From Furcasterigmium furcatum (lineage: Eukaryota > Ascomycota > Sordariomycetes > Glomerellales > Plectosphaerellaceae): a stretch of 64,000 nucleotides of DNA. The stretch lies in assembly GCA_001599815.1 (NCBI GenBank), contig BCIA01000003.1, positions 62,001 to 126,000 on the forward strand, read 5' to 3'. Below, piece after piece: positions 46,555 to 57,400 of this stretch; positions within the stretch are counted from its first letter, which is position 1, and each line of letters starts with the position of its first letter. The position numbers and the translations under genes were made by a program. The notes under the pieces are model-generated. The model was given only the letters and a program-made list of their open reading frames with translations, was not told the DNA's origin and ran no database searches.

Positions 46555-48263
46555 ATGCTCTCATCTTCTTTCACCACAAAGGGGCTCCAGGCTCTCCTGC
46601 TCTGCCTCGCTGGCGTGAGAGCTCAAAGCGGTGGGCCTCTGCCTCCTGCAACCTATGGTTGGAACTATTCTCCCACCGAGAAAGACAATGATGCCATCTC
46701 TCGCAACTACCAGGACATTGATATTGAGCTTCTGTCCCCTGCCTTCTTGTACCCCGAGACCGTTCCCGAGGGCTTTGCCAATGGCAGCGCTGGTCCAACG
46801 AATGACACTGTGATGGGTATGTCGTGGAATGAGAGGGCTATGCTGAGGTCGATGCTTACAACATTGCAGACAGCTTCCTCCGCACCATCGCAGACCGCAA
46901 TGACTGGGCCAACTACCACCTTCCCGACTTCACATCAGAACAGGGCCGCCCCCTTCCATACATGGTCCTCACGAGCTCTTCGATGCCCGGCGGCGTCACT
47001 TCGCCAAGCAACGCGACGAAGCTCCGTGTGTATATCCAAGGAGCGATTCATGGCAACGAGCCTGCCGGGGATCAGGGAATCCTGGCCCTCCTCGGTAAGA
47101 TGGACGCCAACGAGACTTGGACCTCTTCCCTCCTCGAGCGGATGGACATCTTCGTGCTGCCCCGCTACAACCCCGACGGCGTCGCCTACTTCCAGAGACA
47201 GTACTCGGCAAACATCGACCCAAACAGGGAGGGCACGAAGCTGGCGAAGAAGCAGTCGAGGGATCTCCGCCGCCTGGTCAGCGGCTTCGAGCCCCACATT
47301 GTCGTCGATATGCACGAGTACGCCGGAAACAACGTGTTCAGCGGCAGATACCGCCACGGCCAGGATGCCATGATCGCCACGGGGAAGAACCTCAACACGC
47401 ACGCGGACATTCGCAACATGACAGAGGAGGTGTTCGCAGCTGGTATCGGCGAGAGGCTGGAGAGCCGCGGCATGCGCTGGGAGCCCTACGTGCTCGGACC
47501 CACGAGCGATGAGGTCGGCACCCCCATCATCTTCACCGAGGCCGTCACCAGTCCCACCAGCGGCCGCAACGCCTGGGGTCTCACCCAGGCTATCGTTCTG
47601 CTGTGCGAGCTGCGCGGCCAGTGGCTCGCCGACCAGCACTTCCAGCGCCGTACCGCCTCTGCCCTGACCATGCTCGAGGCGGTGCTGGACCTCGCGCTGG
47701 AGAACGCCGATGACGTGCTCTCGACCATCGAAGATAGTGTCGACGACTTCATCAACGGTGACCACGACATCGTCATGACGGACTACCAGCCGGAGGTCAA
47801 CAGGACGTTCACCATGGTGGATATCCGCAACGGAAGCCTTGTCCAGGTGCCCATTACGTTCTACAGCTCCACGCCAGCCGTTGCAAACATAACGCGCTCC
47901 CGCCCCGAAGCGTACCTCATCCCCCCAACGTGGTGGGAGGTCGCCGAGCGGCTCGAGATCTCGGGCCTGGAGGTGAAGAAGCTCGACTACGCATTCCGCG
48001 GGACCGTCCAGGCGTACAACATCACCTCGGCCAAGCTGGATACCGCCTGGTACGAGGGAACCGTGCGCAACCGCGTCACCACGGAGCCGTACGAGAAGGA
48101 GCTGGAGCTTCCCGTGGGGGCTTTCCTGGTGAGCGCGAAGCAGAAGAACGCCGCGCTGGCGTACGTGACGCTCGAGCCTGAGAGCGACGTCTCGTTCGTG
48201 ACGTTTGGGATGATTCATGCGACCACGGGCATGGAGTATCCCATCTGGAGGATCGAGTCATGA
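46555..48263 (+). CDS. Secreted M14-family metallocarboxypeptidase
   Basis: Zinc exopeptidase that removes C-terminal residues from peptides. Two exons, 46555-46816 and 46870-48263, give 551 residues. An N-terminal signal peptide is visible (hydrophobic LQALLLCLAGVRA, cleavage likely before or near QSGG), so the enzyme is extracellular or vacuolar. Zinc ligands: His and Glu of IHGNEPAGDQG and the later His of VVDMHEYAG; the segment LPRYNPDGVAYF is the family's substrate-site region, and FTEAVTSP plus LLCELRGQ flank the expected catalytic glutamate. Several N-glycosylation sequons occur (NGS, NDT, NET, NMT). About 200 residues after the peptidase core form an all-beta-like C-terminal extension. 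The intron joins VM to DSFLRTIADRNDW in frame. Confidence 0.88.
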
Positions 48264-48427
48264 GAGCCCCTGGTCTAGAATGGTGGGAGAAGATTAGACT
48301 ACCATTACTTCACCGTTTGAATGACTTGCACATGGGTCACTGGTTTTGAAATCGTCGCTCTTTGGTGCAAATTCTCGGCATTGAATGTGTCTTGGCTCTG
48401 GCCAGGGACACGACTCGGCATCCCCTT

Positions 48428-48835
48428 CTACTCCTCACCGTCTGATGGTGTCCAATCCGAATCCTTGGAATCATCGCTCTTGACAGACTCCTTACGGTCT
48501 TCAATAGCCGACGCACCCCAGCCGTCGCAGTCCTGAGCAGTCGGGGCTTCCCGGTCGTCTCCCCTCGCGAGGCCTAGCTGAACTGGCACCCAGGGCTCCT
48601 GTTCGATCAGCTTGCACGCCTGGCACTTGAACGCTGAGTCGGCAAGCAAGATGAACACGGAGTCGCAAGGTTCAGTAGATCTAGTGTCACCGGATCTTCG
48701 CTTCGAAGACCTGCTCCTTGTAAGCTGGGGTGAAGGAGGGCGAGGCTGCTTGTCCAGCTGGCAGCGGACGAACTTGCGGTCGAAGAAGACGCCGCATTCT
48801 GCGCATGGATTCTCGCGCCAGATGAAATGACACAT
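48428..48835 (-). CDS. Small cysteine-containing hypothetical protein
   Basis: A 135-residue frame starting MCHFIWRENPCAECGVFFDR; an upstream in-frame ATG at 48997 would add 54 residues of ordinary composition, and I prefer the shorter start because MC-initiated small proteins with a CxxC near the N-terminus form a widespread family in Pezizomycotina. It has two CxxC pairs (CAEC and CQAC), a serine/arginine-rich middle and an acidic C-terminus ending DSKDSDWTPSDGEE. No known domain is recognised; a zinc-binding fold is an inference from the cysteines. It is convergent with the M14 gene, 165 bp away. Coding status is plausible but unproven. Confidence 0.45.
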   Translation of the reverse strand: MCHFIWRENPCAECGVFFDRKFVRCQLDKQPRPPSPQLTRSRSSKRRSGDTRSTEPCDSVFILLADSAFKCQACKLIEQEPWVPVQLGLARGDDREAPTAQDCDGWGASAIEDRKESVKSDDSKDSDWTPSDGEE

Positions 48836-48978
48836 TTCCACGATGTTTCGATTATGATGAGGCTTTGGATATTTGATATGAATGCTTATTGGATGGAGTC
48901 CTATGTTGGAAACGTGAAAATCTCGAGGTGGTTGACGCGCTAGCCGGCTCGTCCAACAGCTAAGTCGAGGCCGCTTGG

Positions 48979-49191
48979 ATGATGAAATACTCGTCATTCT
49001 TTATCGCCTTGTTGATTTTTATAGCAACGACACTTCAACAAGGTCATTGTCCGGCTACGCCCGTCTCTGCATTCATTTTGGACTCCATCTGCGGGCTCTT
49101 TGTCGAGGGGAGAGGGACAACACCACCACCAGCACCTGGCTCGACCAAGAGACACGCACCTTGCACCCAGAACTCAGGCGATGCCTTCTAG
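48979..49191 (+). CDS. Candidate small secreted peptide
   Basis: A 70-residue frame beginning MMKYSSFFIALLIFIATTLQ, a textbook signal-peptide shape (charged start, long hydrophobic core, then QQGHC). The mature part is about 45 residues with three cysteines and proline-rich TTPPPAPG. No family resemblance; it is short enough to be chance, and a further exon could follow. It overlaps the 5' extension of the minus-strand hypothetical gene. A candidate effector-like peptide at best. Confidence 0.25.
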   Translation: MMKYSSFFIALLIFIATTLQQGHCPATPVSAFILDSICGLFVEGRGTTPPPAPGSTKRHAPCTQNSGDAF

Positions 49192-50002
49192 TGTGGTAGG
49201 ATAATATTTCAAGTTCACATCGAGGTTTTCGAATTGTATGCTCTGCTTTTTAGATCGCTCTGATGAGCATCTCGTATTTGATGATGGGATGGGCCGTGTG
49301 AGTTGGCCAGTCTTGAAAACGGAAGAGCCTTCGTGATACCATTATGTTGAAACTTGACGAAGCAACGGAACTCAGCCGTGGATCACTCGAGTTTACCATG
49401 AAATTAGAAACGGTACTTGGGAGGCACTGCGACACAGCCCTGCGCTCAGGGTACTTGGCCTCATCAGCCACTGGAAGAATCTGCCTGCAACACTGATGGG
49501 TCATGAGTCCGTTGAAAAGTTCCCTCTAACTCCCGAAATAGCACACTGTAGGGGAGATATGGGCCAGCGCAAGTCCTTCATGTGCCTTTTCGTCGACTTT
49601 AAAATCCGCATACGCGTAGTAATCCGAGGGGGGTTCTGTCATCTTGCAGCTGACCGAGGCTGAGAGGCTGATGCTCACCCGTCGCTACGTTGTTCTGACA
49701 GCCAAGAGCGACAAGGGGCCAATCACAGAGTGACCGCTGAGTGAGGTAGTGAACGCTTGTAAGCTGAGAAGTAGTTACGCACTGAGGCTGGAGGACTGTG
49801 ACGGAGATAGGATATAAGAATTGCCTCCCGAGTCCACAGAGTATGTATTCCCTCCCCTTAGTGAGGAGAGTATAAAAGGAGGCGACTTTAGAGAATATCG
49901 TGTAAGTTAAAGGTCTGTGGCATACCCGTGCATACTCCCATCGCCCTAGCAGTCCCAAAATTTCCTCACCTTACTTCGCGTTCGACATCGCCCGTTAGAA
50001 CC
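49192..50002. promoter_or_regulatory. Promoter region of the medium-chain dehydrogenase
   Basis: About 810 bp upstream of the dehydrogenase start. It contains a good TATA box at 49871-49877 and otherwise AT-balanced sequence with no recognisable gene; the minus-strand frame 49599-49958 (119 codons) has no supporting feature. Confidence 0.45.
49871..49877 (+). promoter_or_regulatory. TATA box of the medium-chain dehydrogenase gene
   Basis: TATAAAA lies 132 bp upstream of the start codon at 50003, a consensus core element at a fitting distance. Confidence 0.55.
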
Positions 50003-51271
50003 ATGTCCCAGCCTTCGAAAGCAGGCTTTATGAGGGCCGTCCAGTGGGAGGGCGAGATCGGCGATATGGCCGTTAACATCGTCTCACGCCCCAAGCTCGA
50101 AGAACCGGAAGACGCTGTCGTGCGCATCACCACATCGGCAATCTGCGGCACAGACCTACACATCTACCATGGCATCATGAGCACCTCGGTACCCTACGGA
50201 GTAGGCCACGAAGCAGTGGGCATCGTGGAGGAGGTCGGTGCGGCCGTCGATTTCTTCAAGCCCGGAGACCGTGTTGTCATCGGCGGCATCTCGGAGGATG
50301 GGCAGATTCTACCTAAGCCGACCCTGCTGCCCATGGATGGGGACGGGATAATTCACGGGTTAGGGCCCGAATTCGGATCCTCACACGGCTTACAAAGTGA
50401 GCCTCCTTACCCGAGAGAAGTCCCAAGTCCCAGCTGACGAGTTCACGCAGCCGAGTTCGCCCGCATCCCCTTTGCGGACTCATCGCTCATCAAGATCCCT
50501 CACGGGCTCGACGACAAGGAGTGGCTGCCCGTCTGCGACAACTTCCCAACAGGCTGGTCTGCGCTGTCGTACTCGGGCTTTCAGCCCGGAGACACGGTGG
50601 CCGTCTTCGGTGCAGGCAGCGTGGGCCTCATGTGTGCCTACAGCGCGATCCTCCGCGGCGCGTCCCTGGTGTATGTCATCGACCACGTCGCCTCGCGGCT
50701 GGCCAAGGCGGCGTCTATCGGGGCGCAGCCCATCAACTTCACCCGAGGCGGGCGGGCGTCGGACCAGATCCTGGCCCTGCGCCCGGCCGGCGTGCACCGC
50801 GCTGTCGACTGCGTTGGCGAGGTGGCGCTCAACGAGAATCTGGAGCCGCAGCAGGATTACATCATCCGGGAGGCCATACGGATGACTCGGACGCGTGGTG
50901 GTGTTGGGATCGCGGGACAGTACGCCGCAGGGATTATGGGGGGTGATCAGATGACCGGTGCTGCGAAGAAGCTCGGGCTCCAGGCGGAGATCAAGTTCCC
51001 CATCGCCGAGGCCTGGTTCAAGGGGCTCCGTGTCCAGGGCGGGCTACCCGATCTCAACGTCATCCCTGGCATTGTCGAACTCATCCGGAACGGGCGCGCG
51101 CGGCCCGGATTCGTCTTCCTCAACGAGTATAGCCTCGAAGATGCGCCGCTGGCGTACCGTCGCTTCGAGCAGTGGGAGGAGACCAAGGTGATGCTCAAGG
51201 GGAACCGGAAGCAGGCAGATGGGCAGCAGCTGGAGATCAGGAACGGGGCCAACGGGGCCAACGGTCATTGA
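50003..51271 (+). CDS. Zinc-type medium-chain alcohol dehydrogenase (glutathione-independent formaldehyde dehydrogenase-like)
   Basis: NAD(P)-dependent oxidoreductase. Two exons, 50003-50396 and 50451-51271, give 404 residues. The GroES-like domain has catalytic-zinc ligands Cys48 (SAICGTDLHIYHG) and His69-Glu70 (GVGHEAVGIVEEVG); the Rossmann domain shows VAVFGAGSVGLMCAYSA. The IDH segment VIDHVASRLAKAASIGA and DCVGEVA resemble the formaldehyde/threonine dehydrogenase subgroup. The loop that normally carries four structural-zinc cysteines (GGISEDGQILPKP region, about residues 93-120) has none, so the structural zinc is absent. The intron (GTGAGC...CGCAG) joins GLQ to TEF. I chose ATG 50003; an in-frame ATG at 49928 would add 25 non-conserved residues. 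Substrate unknown. Confidence 0.88.
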
Positions 51272-52576
51272 AAGAGACGCGAGAAATCGCTGGTACTGAT
51301 TCTGAAAACCTGCTGGGTTGATAAATTTAGGATGTCCGAGTTGTCATAGCATTGCTAAGACGTCGGTTCTCTAATACACGAGTGCATCAGCTCGAAGATA
51401 GTAGCAGGGAAAGCACTTGAAGAAAAGGAATCAGGGGCTCTGAAGCCATGTGAAAGAGTAAGGAGATAAATACTTTTTTTTAATACGAAATGTAAGCGGA
51501 ATAGGCATTACCAGGTCGGCATGAGTTCTCCCAGAATCGAGCCATCACGAAAGCCGACGGGACATCTGACGACGAGATCCTTCGGCGAAGTTCCAGGTCT
51601 CGATCACCGCGTCGGGAAGTCTAACAACCAACCTGCACCGAAGTTCACACCTCGGCCTGGAAAAGACCGAGTGTCAAACAAGTCATTGATCCATTGATTC
51701 TGGGTGGGCTTGATGTTGAGTTCTTCCCCGGCCCCTCGGCGTGTCCAGTCGGAGAATCTGCGGAGGCAAAGGTTACGCCGCGTTTCGTGTCCGTGTCTGT
51801 CCCCGCACGCCACCGCAGTTCGGAGCTTGGTCGCAATAACTACGGACTTGAAAAGCTCACCCCGAAGACCGAATGCAAGGAAATCCTGGGGAAGTTTCCG
51901 AAAAGTTGGAACACCTGACGATCTTGCGGCGTGGGCACGATTTCGCGCAATGGTGGGCCCTGGGGAAGCCCCTATTTTGAGTGTCACCACTGAGGCGACG
52001 CTCAGGGCATTGAGAGCAGGGTCCCTGGAGATATCACTTCATTTATTACCTTGACATGCTCGAGAGAGCATTGCATTTGTAGGCTGAGGCTATGCGAGAA
52101 AGTCGAGAGCACCAGTAGTTCCGAGCACCGTCCCCTGAACTACCGATGGTGTAGCCGAAGCTGCCGGGGCCAGGGGAGTCGGGGACTAGCCGCTGCAACT
52201 CGCTAGGATGAGGGAAGATTCGCGCCGTTCTTGTGACTCCAGCACAACCCACGGGGACCCCGCGGCGAACTCGCGTTGGACTGATCATTTTGGGCTGTCA
52301 ACCCGGACTAGCGCCCACGGTGTCTGGGGAACCATCGGTCAAGCTGTGGCCGAACGTGGCGAGTCATGTTGTCTTTGCCCAGTCTTCACGACTCCGTCCC
52401 GCCAGACCTCCTGCTCTGCTTGGATACATAAGATCCATTCCCCTCCATGGCTTCATACCGCGGTCCCCACCAGCCTGTATCGCGACCACCCCCCCATATC
52501 ACGTCCATATCACTTCTTTCAGCCCCGGTCTTTCCATCTCCCGCCAGTTTCTGGCCACACACGTGAAAGCGGAATC
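51272..52576. promoter_or_regulatory. Intergenic region upstream of the MFS transporter
   Basis: About 1.3 kb after the dehydrogenase. It is AT-rich near 51300-51500 (3' flank), then pyrimidine-rich from about 52380 to the transporter start, consistent with a leader. The in-frame ATG at 52208 extends the transporter frame by 123 codons of unconserved sequence and is not used. Confidence 0.45.
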
Positions 52577-54208
52577 ATGGAAACATCCGAGTCTAAGAAA
52601 CACGACGATGCCCTCGCCGGCAACGAGGTCGACATGGTCGAGCACCGCGGCGAGAACCAGATCCTCGGACGCGCCATCCAGCAACAGGAGCACAACCGCA
52701 CGTGGGCACAGACCTTCCGAAAGGACCCCTGGCTGCTCTTCTGGATCGGCGTGATGCTCTGGATGCTCATCGTCCGCGGTTTCGAGAACCAGGCGTCCGG
52801 CACGATCCTCAGCATCCCCGTCTTCAGGAACAGGTTCGGCGTCAGCCACGACGGCGGCCAGACCTACTTCATCTCGACCGAGTGGCAGTCGGCCATCAAC
52901 GGCGGCCCCAACGCAGGCGCCATCCTCGGCGCCTGGGCAGCCTCCTCTCTGTCCGACATCTTCGGTACCAAGCCCATCCTCATCATCACGGCGTCTATCA
53001 ACATCGTGTCCATCGGCATCGAGTTCGCGACCACGTCTCTCGCCGTCTTCTTCGTGGGCAAGATGCTCAACTTCGTCGCGATCGGCGCCCTCCTCAACCT
53101 CTGCACCGCGTACGTCGCCGAGGTGGCCCCCCTGGCCATCCGAGCCACCGCCATCGGCTTCTGCAACCTGTCGCAGTGCATCGGCCCCTTCATCGCCGCC
53201 ATAATGTCCAACTACACCTCTCAGTGGGACGACGACTGGTCCTGGAAGTCGCTCATCTGCGCGCAGTGGGGGTTCGCCTGCATCGCGTTCATCGGCGCCC
53301 TCCTGATGCCCGAGTCGCCCGTCTACCTGGTCCGCGCGAACAAGACGGAGGCCGCCCAGAAGAGCCTGGAACGCCTCTACTCCCGCCCCCAGGACGCGCA
53401 GGGCCACCTCCACCGCATCCAACTGACCCTCGAGGAGGCGGAGCAGCAGAAGAAGGGCTCGTACCTCGACTGCTTCAGGGGCACGAACCGCCGCCGCACC
53501 CTGATTGCCGTCATGGTGTTCGTGTCTGAGGCCACGTCCGGCCTGGGATTCGTTGGCAGCTACGGCGCGCTGATGTACCAGTTCATGGGCGTCTCCGACA
53601 AGAAGGCCTTCGAGATCCAGATCGGCGCACAGATCCTGTCCATTTCCGGCGCCACCATCGCCTTTCTCTTCGCGGACTGGTGGGGACGCCGGCCCATGTT
53701 CATCCTCGGCTGTTCCTCGCTCTCCGTCCTTCTGCTCTGCATGGCCATCGCGGGCTCCTTCGACACGACGGCGGCCGTCACGGCGTCGGTTGGGTTCTAC
53801 ACCATGTTCAACTTCTTCTATAACGCTGGCGTTGGATCGACCGTGTACGCGATCATGGGCGAGATCCCGACCTCGGTCCTGAGGGCAAAGACTCTGGCCA
53901 TTGCCATATCCGCGGGGAACGTGGCCATCACCATGTGGACCTTCGTGTCTCCGTACATGTTCAACCCCGACTACGCTAACCTTGGGGCTAAGATCGGCTA
54001 CGTGTTCGGAGGATTCATGTTCATCTACGTCTTCCTGGCGTACTTCTTCGTCCCGGAGACGCGCAGGAGAACGTACGAGGAGCTGGATGAGCTCTTCATG
54101 AAGAAGGTCCCTACTCGCCAGTTTAAGGGATACGTCACCGTGGCCGAGCAGCGGGCGGCAGAGGCGCATGCCGTCCAGGAGAAGCTCGAGCCGGGCGAGC
54201 AGGCGTAA
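52577..54208 (+). CDS. MFS sugar transporter (hexose/alpha-glucoside type)
   Basis: Proton-coupled plasma-membrane sugar importer of the major facilitator superfamily, 543 residues, no intron. About twelve membrane segments are visible, the first around WLLFWIGVMLWMLIV. Family motifs: SDIFGTKPIL after TM2 (a variant of D-R/K-x-G-R-R), PESPVYLVRANK after TM6 (Arg of PESPRWL replaced by Val), ADWWGRRPMF after TM8 and PETRRRTYEELDELF after TM12. The overall pattern, with a long hydrophilic N-terminus, is closest to fungal maltose/alpha-glucoside and general hexose permeases. Substrate is inferred at class level only. It is convergent with the NACHT-ankyrin gene (221 bp gap). Confidence 0.88.
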   Translation: METSESKKHDDALAGNEVDMVEHRGENQILGRAIQQQEHNRTWAQTFRKDPWLLFWIGVMLWMLIVRGFENQASGTILSIPVFRNRFGVSHDGGQTYFISTEWQSAINGGPNAGAILGAWAASSLSDIFGTKPILIITASINIVSIGIEFATTSLAVFFVGKMLNFVAIGALLNLCTAYVAEVAPLAIRATAIGFCNLSQCIGPFIAAIMSNYTSQWDDDWSWKSLICAQWGFACIAFIGALLMPESPVYLVRANKTEAAQKSLERLYSRPQDAQGHLHRIQLTLEEAEQQKKGSYLDCFRGTNRRRTLIAVMVFVSEATSGLGFVGSYGALMYQFMGVSDKKAFEIQIGAQILSISGATIAFLFADWWGRRPMFILGCSSLSVLLLCMAIAGSFDTTAAVTASVGFYTMFNFFYNAGVGSTVYAIMGEIPTSVLRAKTLAIAISAGNVAITMWTFVSPYMFNPDYANLGAKIGYVFGGFMFIYVFLAYFFVPETRRRTYEELDELFMKKVPTRQFKGYVTVAEQRAAEAHAVQEKLEPGEQA

Positions 54209-54429
54209 ACGGGTGTTGTTGAGGTTCGGGGTAATCTCACTTCATTCTGAGTGGGCGGTTTGCTGGACTCTGCGAGATCAAAGTAGGTAGTTCTCCACAG
54301 AGTAATCTTTGTGTCTAATTGCGAGAGATTAGTCGAGGGGTGTACTTTACGAGGACAAGCCAGATGTTACCATATGGAGTCGGATACTCGATTCGCGTAT
54401 CATGTCCTGGGAGACGGGTCGATTGCCGT

Positions 54430-57400
54430 TCAGCTATTGACCTTCGGGGGCTTCGCCAGTCTGTATTCGAGGTCTGATGGGACCTGTCCGAAGGCCACAT
54501 CCGCCGCAGTGCAGTTCTTCCCATTAAGCACGAACTTGATGCTCGGATCTGCCCCCCTGGAAAGCAGCAGCTCAACTATCCACTCATCCTGCTGCTCGTA
54601 ACGGCTCAGAGCAATCCCCAGGGGGGTCATGCCGTCCATGTTGTGCAGATTTACGTCCGCCCCCGCACCTATCAGCAGCTCCATGCAAGTCGTGGATCGT
54701 TTTTCTATCGCACTGAAGAGAGGGAGGGGGAGACAAGAGTGTCCGTGGTTGGGATCGGCCTCGCGCCGCAGGAGATCCCTGATCAGGACAAGATTCTCTG
54801 TGGCCAGGGCCAGTTGCAGAGGTGCTGCCCAGGCATTCTTTTCGTCGGCCCCGTGGGGATACTTGCGCCTCAAGATGTCGCCTCCTGGTCGTGCCAGGTA
54901 GTTGCCTGGGGCGTCGCGTTGATGAGGCGAGGCGCCGTGAGACAGCAGCGCCGTGGCCACGTCCGTCCAGTCCTGCTGGATCGCTATCACGAGAGGGCGA
55001 AAGTCCAGGATGCCATCGGCTGGCGCTCCGTGTTCCAACAGCGCTTCGACCATGGCCGTGTACGTGGGGAGGAAAAAGCTACCCCGTGACTCCTCCCAGG
55101 TGAGCTGCATTCTTTGCATAAGGAGGTCAAGGGAATTCCAGCTATCCCAGCCGCGCTCTGGAGCAACGACGGCCTCGCTGGGATCCGCGCCACATTTCAA
55201 GAGGCCTCGGAGAGCTCCCAGGTCTCGGCTATCGACCCAAATCAGCCGGTTGAGGGCCCTCGAGAGCCCACTCCAGCGAACCTCCATGTCTTGTCCTTTT
55301 GTCCTGAAGAAGGCGGTGACCGCGTCGAGATGGTTTCGGCCATCATCAAAGATGCTGTCGCTCTCCAAGAGCCACCCCAGGATGATGTCGTTGTCGGTCA
55401 GCAGACACCACTCGACAATTGTTTGTTTTGCCGTCGTCCAGGGAAGCGTGACGTGATGCAGCTCTTCATCGATGATTCTCCGGAGCAAGCCTGAATGTTC
55501 ACCCGCAATGATGCTTGGGGTCAGGTGTGACGACCAATACCCGTTGGCATATGCCATGAATTCGGAAACGAAATCTTCTTCTTCCTCTTCTTGCTGAGCC
55601 TGGACGGCCTGTGCAACATCCCGCAGTATCCTCGCGAGATCGACTCGGGGTCTCATGGTGCTCGACGGTTGCATGAACCTGGACAATGCCCAAGCCCATG
55701 TCTCGTTTCCTTCCACGAACGTGGACGTCTTCACGGCGTCGCAGATCGTCGTTGCGTCGATGACTTGCTGCTTTCGGACAAGTCGCCTGTCGTGAACGTT
55801 CAGATTCAGGTACGTGATGCATACGTTCCCCATGTACTCGCTTGCAGCGTCTGTGGTGAATGCGAAGGGCGCTGATGCAGGCCGGCTCAGTCGTCCAGGC
55901 TCGTCGGTGCAGGAGGTCAGGTAGGATACGGCGCTGTGGTGTATATAGTGGACTGCTCCGTCTTCTTCGTCGACTTCCAAGATCCCGCCACCGCAAGAAG
56001 CCACCACGGAAGATGGTCTTGTAGGTAGACTCGAAGGATTCCAGACAGTGTTCCCAGACTCAACGTTGAGAGCTACGGCCACCTCTTCCGTTGTCAGCGG
56101 CCGAATCGAGGTCGCAGCGAGTTGGAACAGCCGACAGTTGTACCGTCTGTCGTCGATTCGGCCGAGAAGGGCATCGTATACGTCTTCCAGACCGGGTGGC
56201 AGTCGCTCCAAGAGTTGCTCGATGTCTTGATGGGACAAGACGCGCTGGCAGTAAAGTGGAAGGATATTCTCGATCTGTAGCGCAGCCCATAGATACATGC
56301 CATCTGCCCCGGCTATGAGGGTTTGTTTCACCAGGTAGGTGAGCCTCGGAGAGAGCTTGTTGTGCTGCGTGCGCCGGTCAACCTCCGCATCGATGTACTT
56401 TGCAATTTCAATGTCTCTTGCGGACTGCAGCATTGAAATGACTTCGCATGCAAAGGTTGAGGTGATGGTAGGCCGGATACCAGAGGATGTTCGTGTCGAG
56501 AAGCACAGATGTAGTTTGATGGTCTTGAACAGCGTCCTGAGGCTGTCGAGAAGAGCTTCAACCTCATCCGGGGAGGATTCCTCCAACGCATCCAGACCGT
56601 CCAGAATTATGTAGCAATGCCGATCAGCAGGAACATGTTTCGCGATGATATCGACAAGATTGTCAACATCTGCATCGAGGTCGGGAATCTCGTCGAGGAA
56701 CCTCGTCAGCGAGTCCAGCTCCAGCTGCCCGAGAAGTTGCTGCAGCAGGCTTCCTAGAACCGTGGTCGAATCAAAAGGTCTCGAGGGCGACTGCTGACAG
56801 AAGAAGGAAGCAATCAGAGGGCGATTTGAGGCCTCCGAGTCTGGCGATGCCGGCTCCACGTGTAGATGGCCAACGAGGTTAGCCATCAGCACCGTTTTCC
56901 CACTTCCAACCGAGCCATGGATGATGATGGAGCAAGAATGTTCGTGCTTCCACCAAGCCTGGTAGATGGGGTCTGCGAATAGCCACGCCACGGAGCCCTT
57001 CTTCCGCTCACGTCGCCAGATGGACTGGTATTCCCTCTGACGAGGGCATAGCCGCTGCATTAAACTTAGCCGCTTGCTCTCGTACGCTGCTACCTGTTCA
57101 GCCTTGCTCTTCCAGGTAAAGGCCGTCCATAATCGTGACAGGTCTCGCGCCGTGGACAAATTGGTACCAACGACAAGTGTCGTCACTTGCTGGTTGATAC
57201 ACGCTGACCAGAGGTCAAACAGCGAGCAGAGATCGCTGACTTCTTTGTCGAAGGACCTGGATGAGACCATGGGCGCGACGAGCTGTGATAGGACCGACTT
57301 GGCTGTGAAGTCGGAGATGGTTTGGCAGAGTTGTACCACGCAAATGAGGTACTCGCAGACCGAGTTTTGCAGCTCCCTGGATTGAGGAAAATGGGCAGCC

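Noticed and set aside
46935..48218. 427-codon minus-strand frame
   Set aside because: Antisense shadow of the M14 peptidase caused by GC-biased third positions.
52499..54169. 556-codon minus-strand frame
   Set aside because: Antisense shadow of the intronless MFS transporter; no domain.
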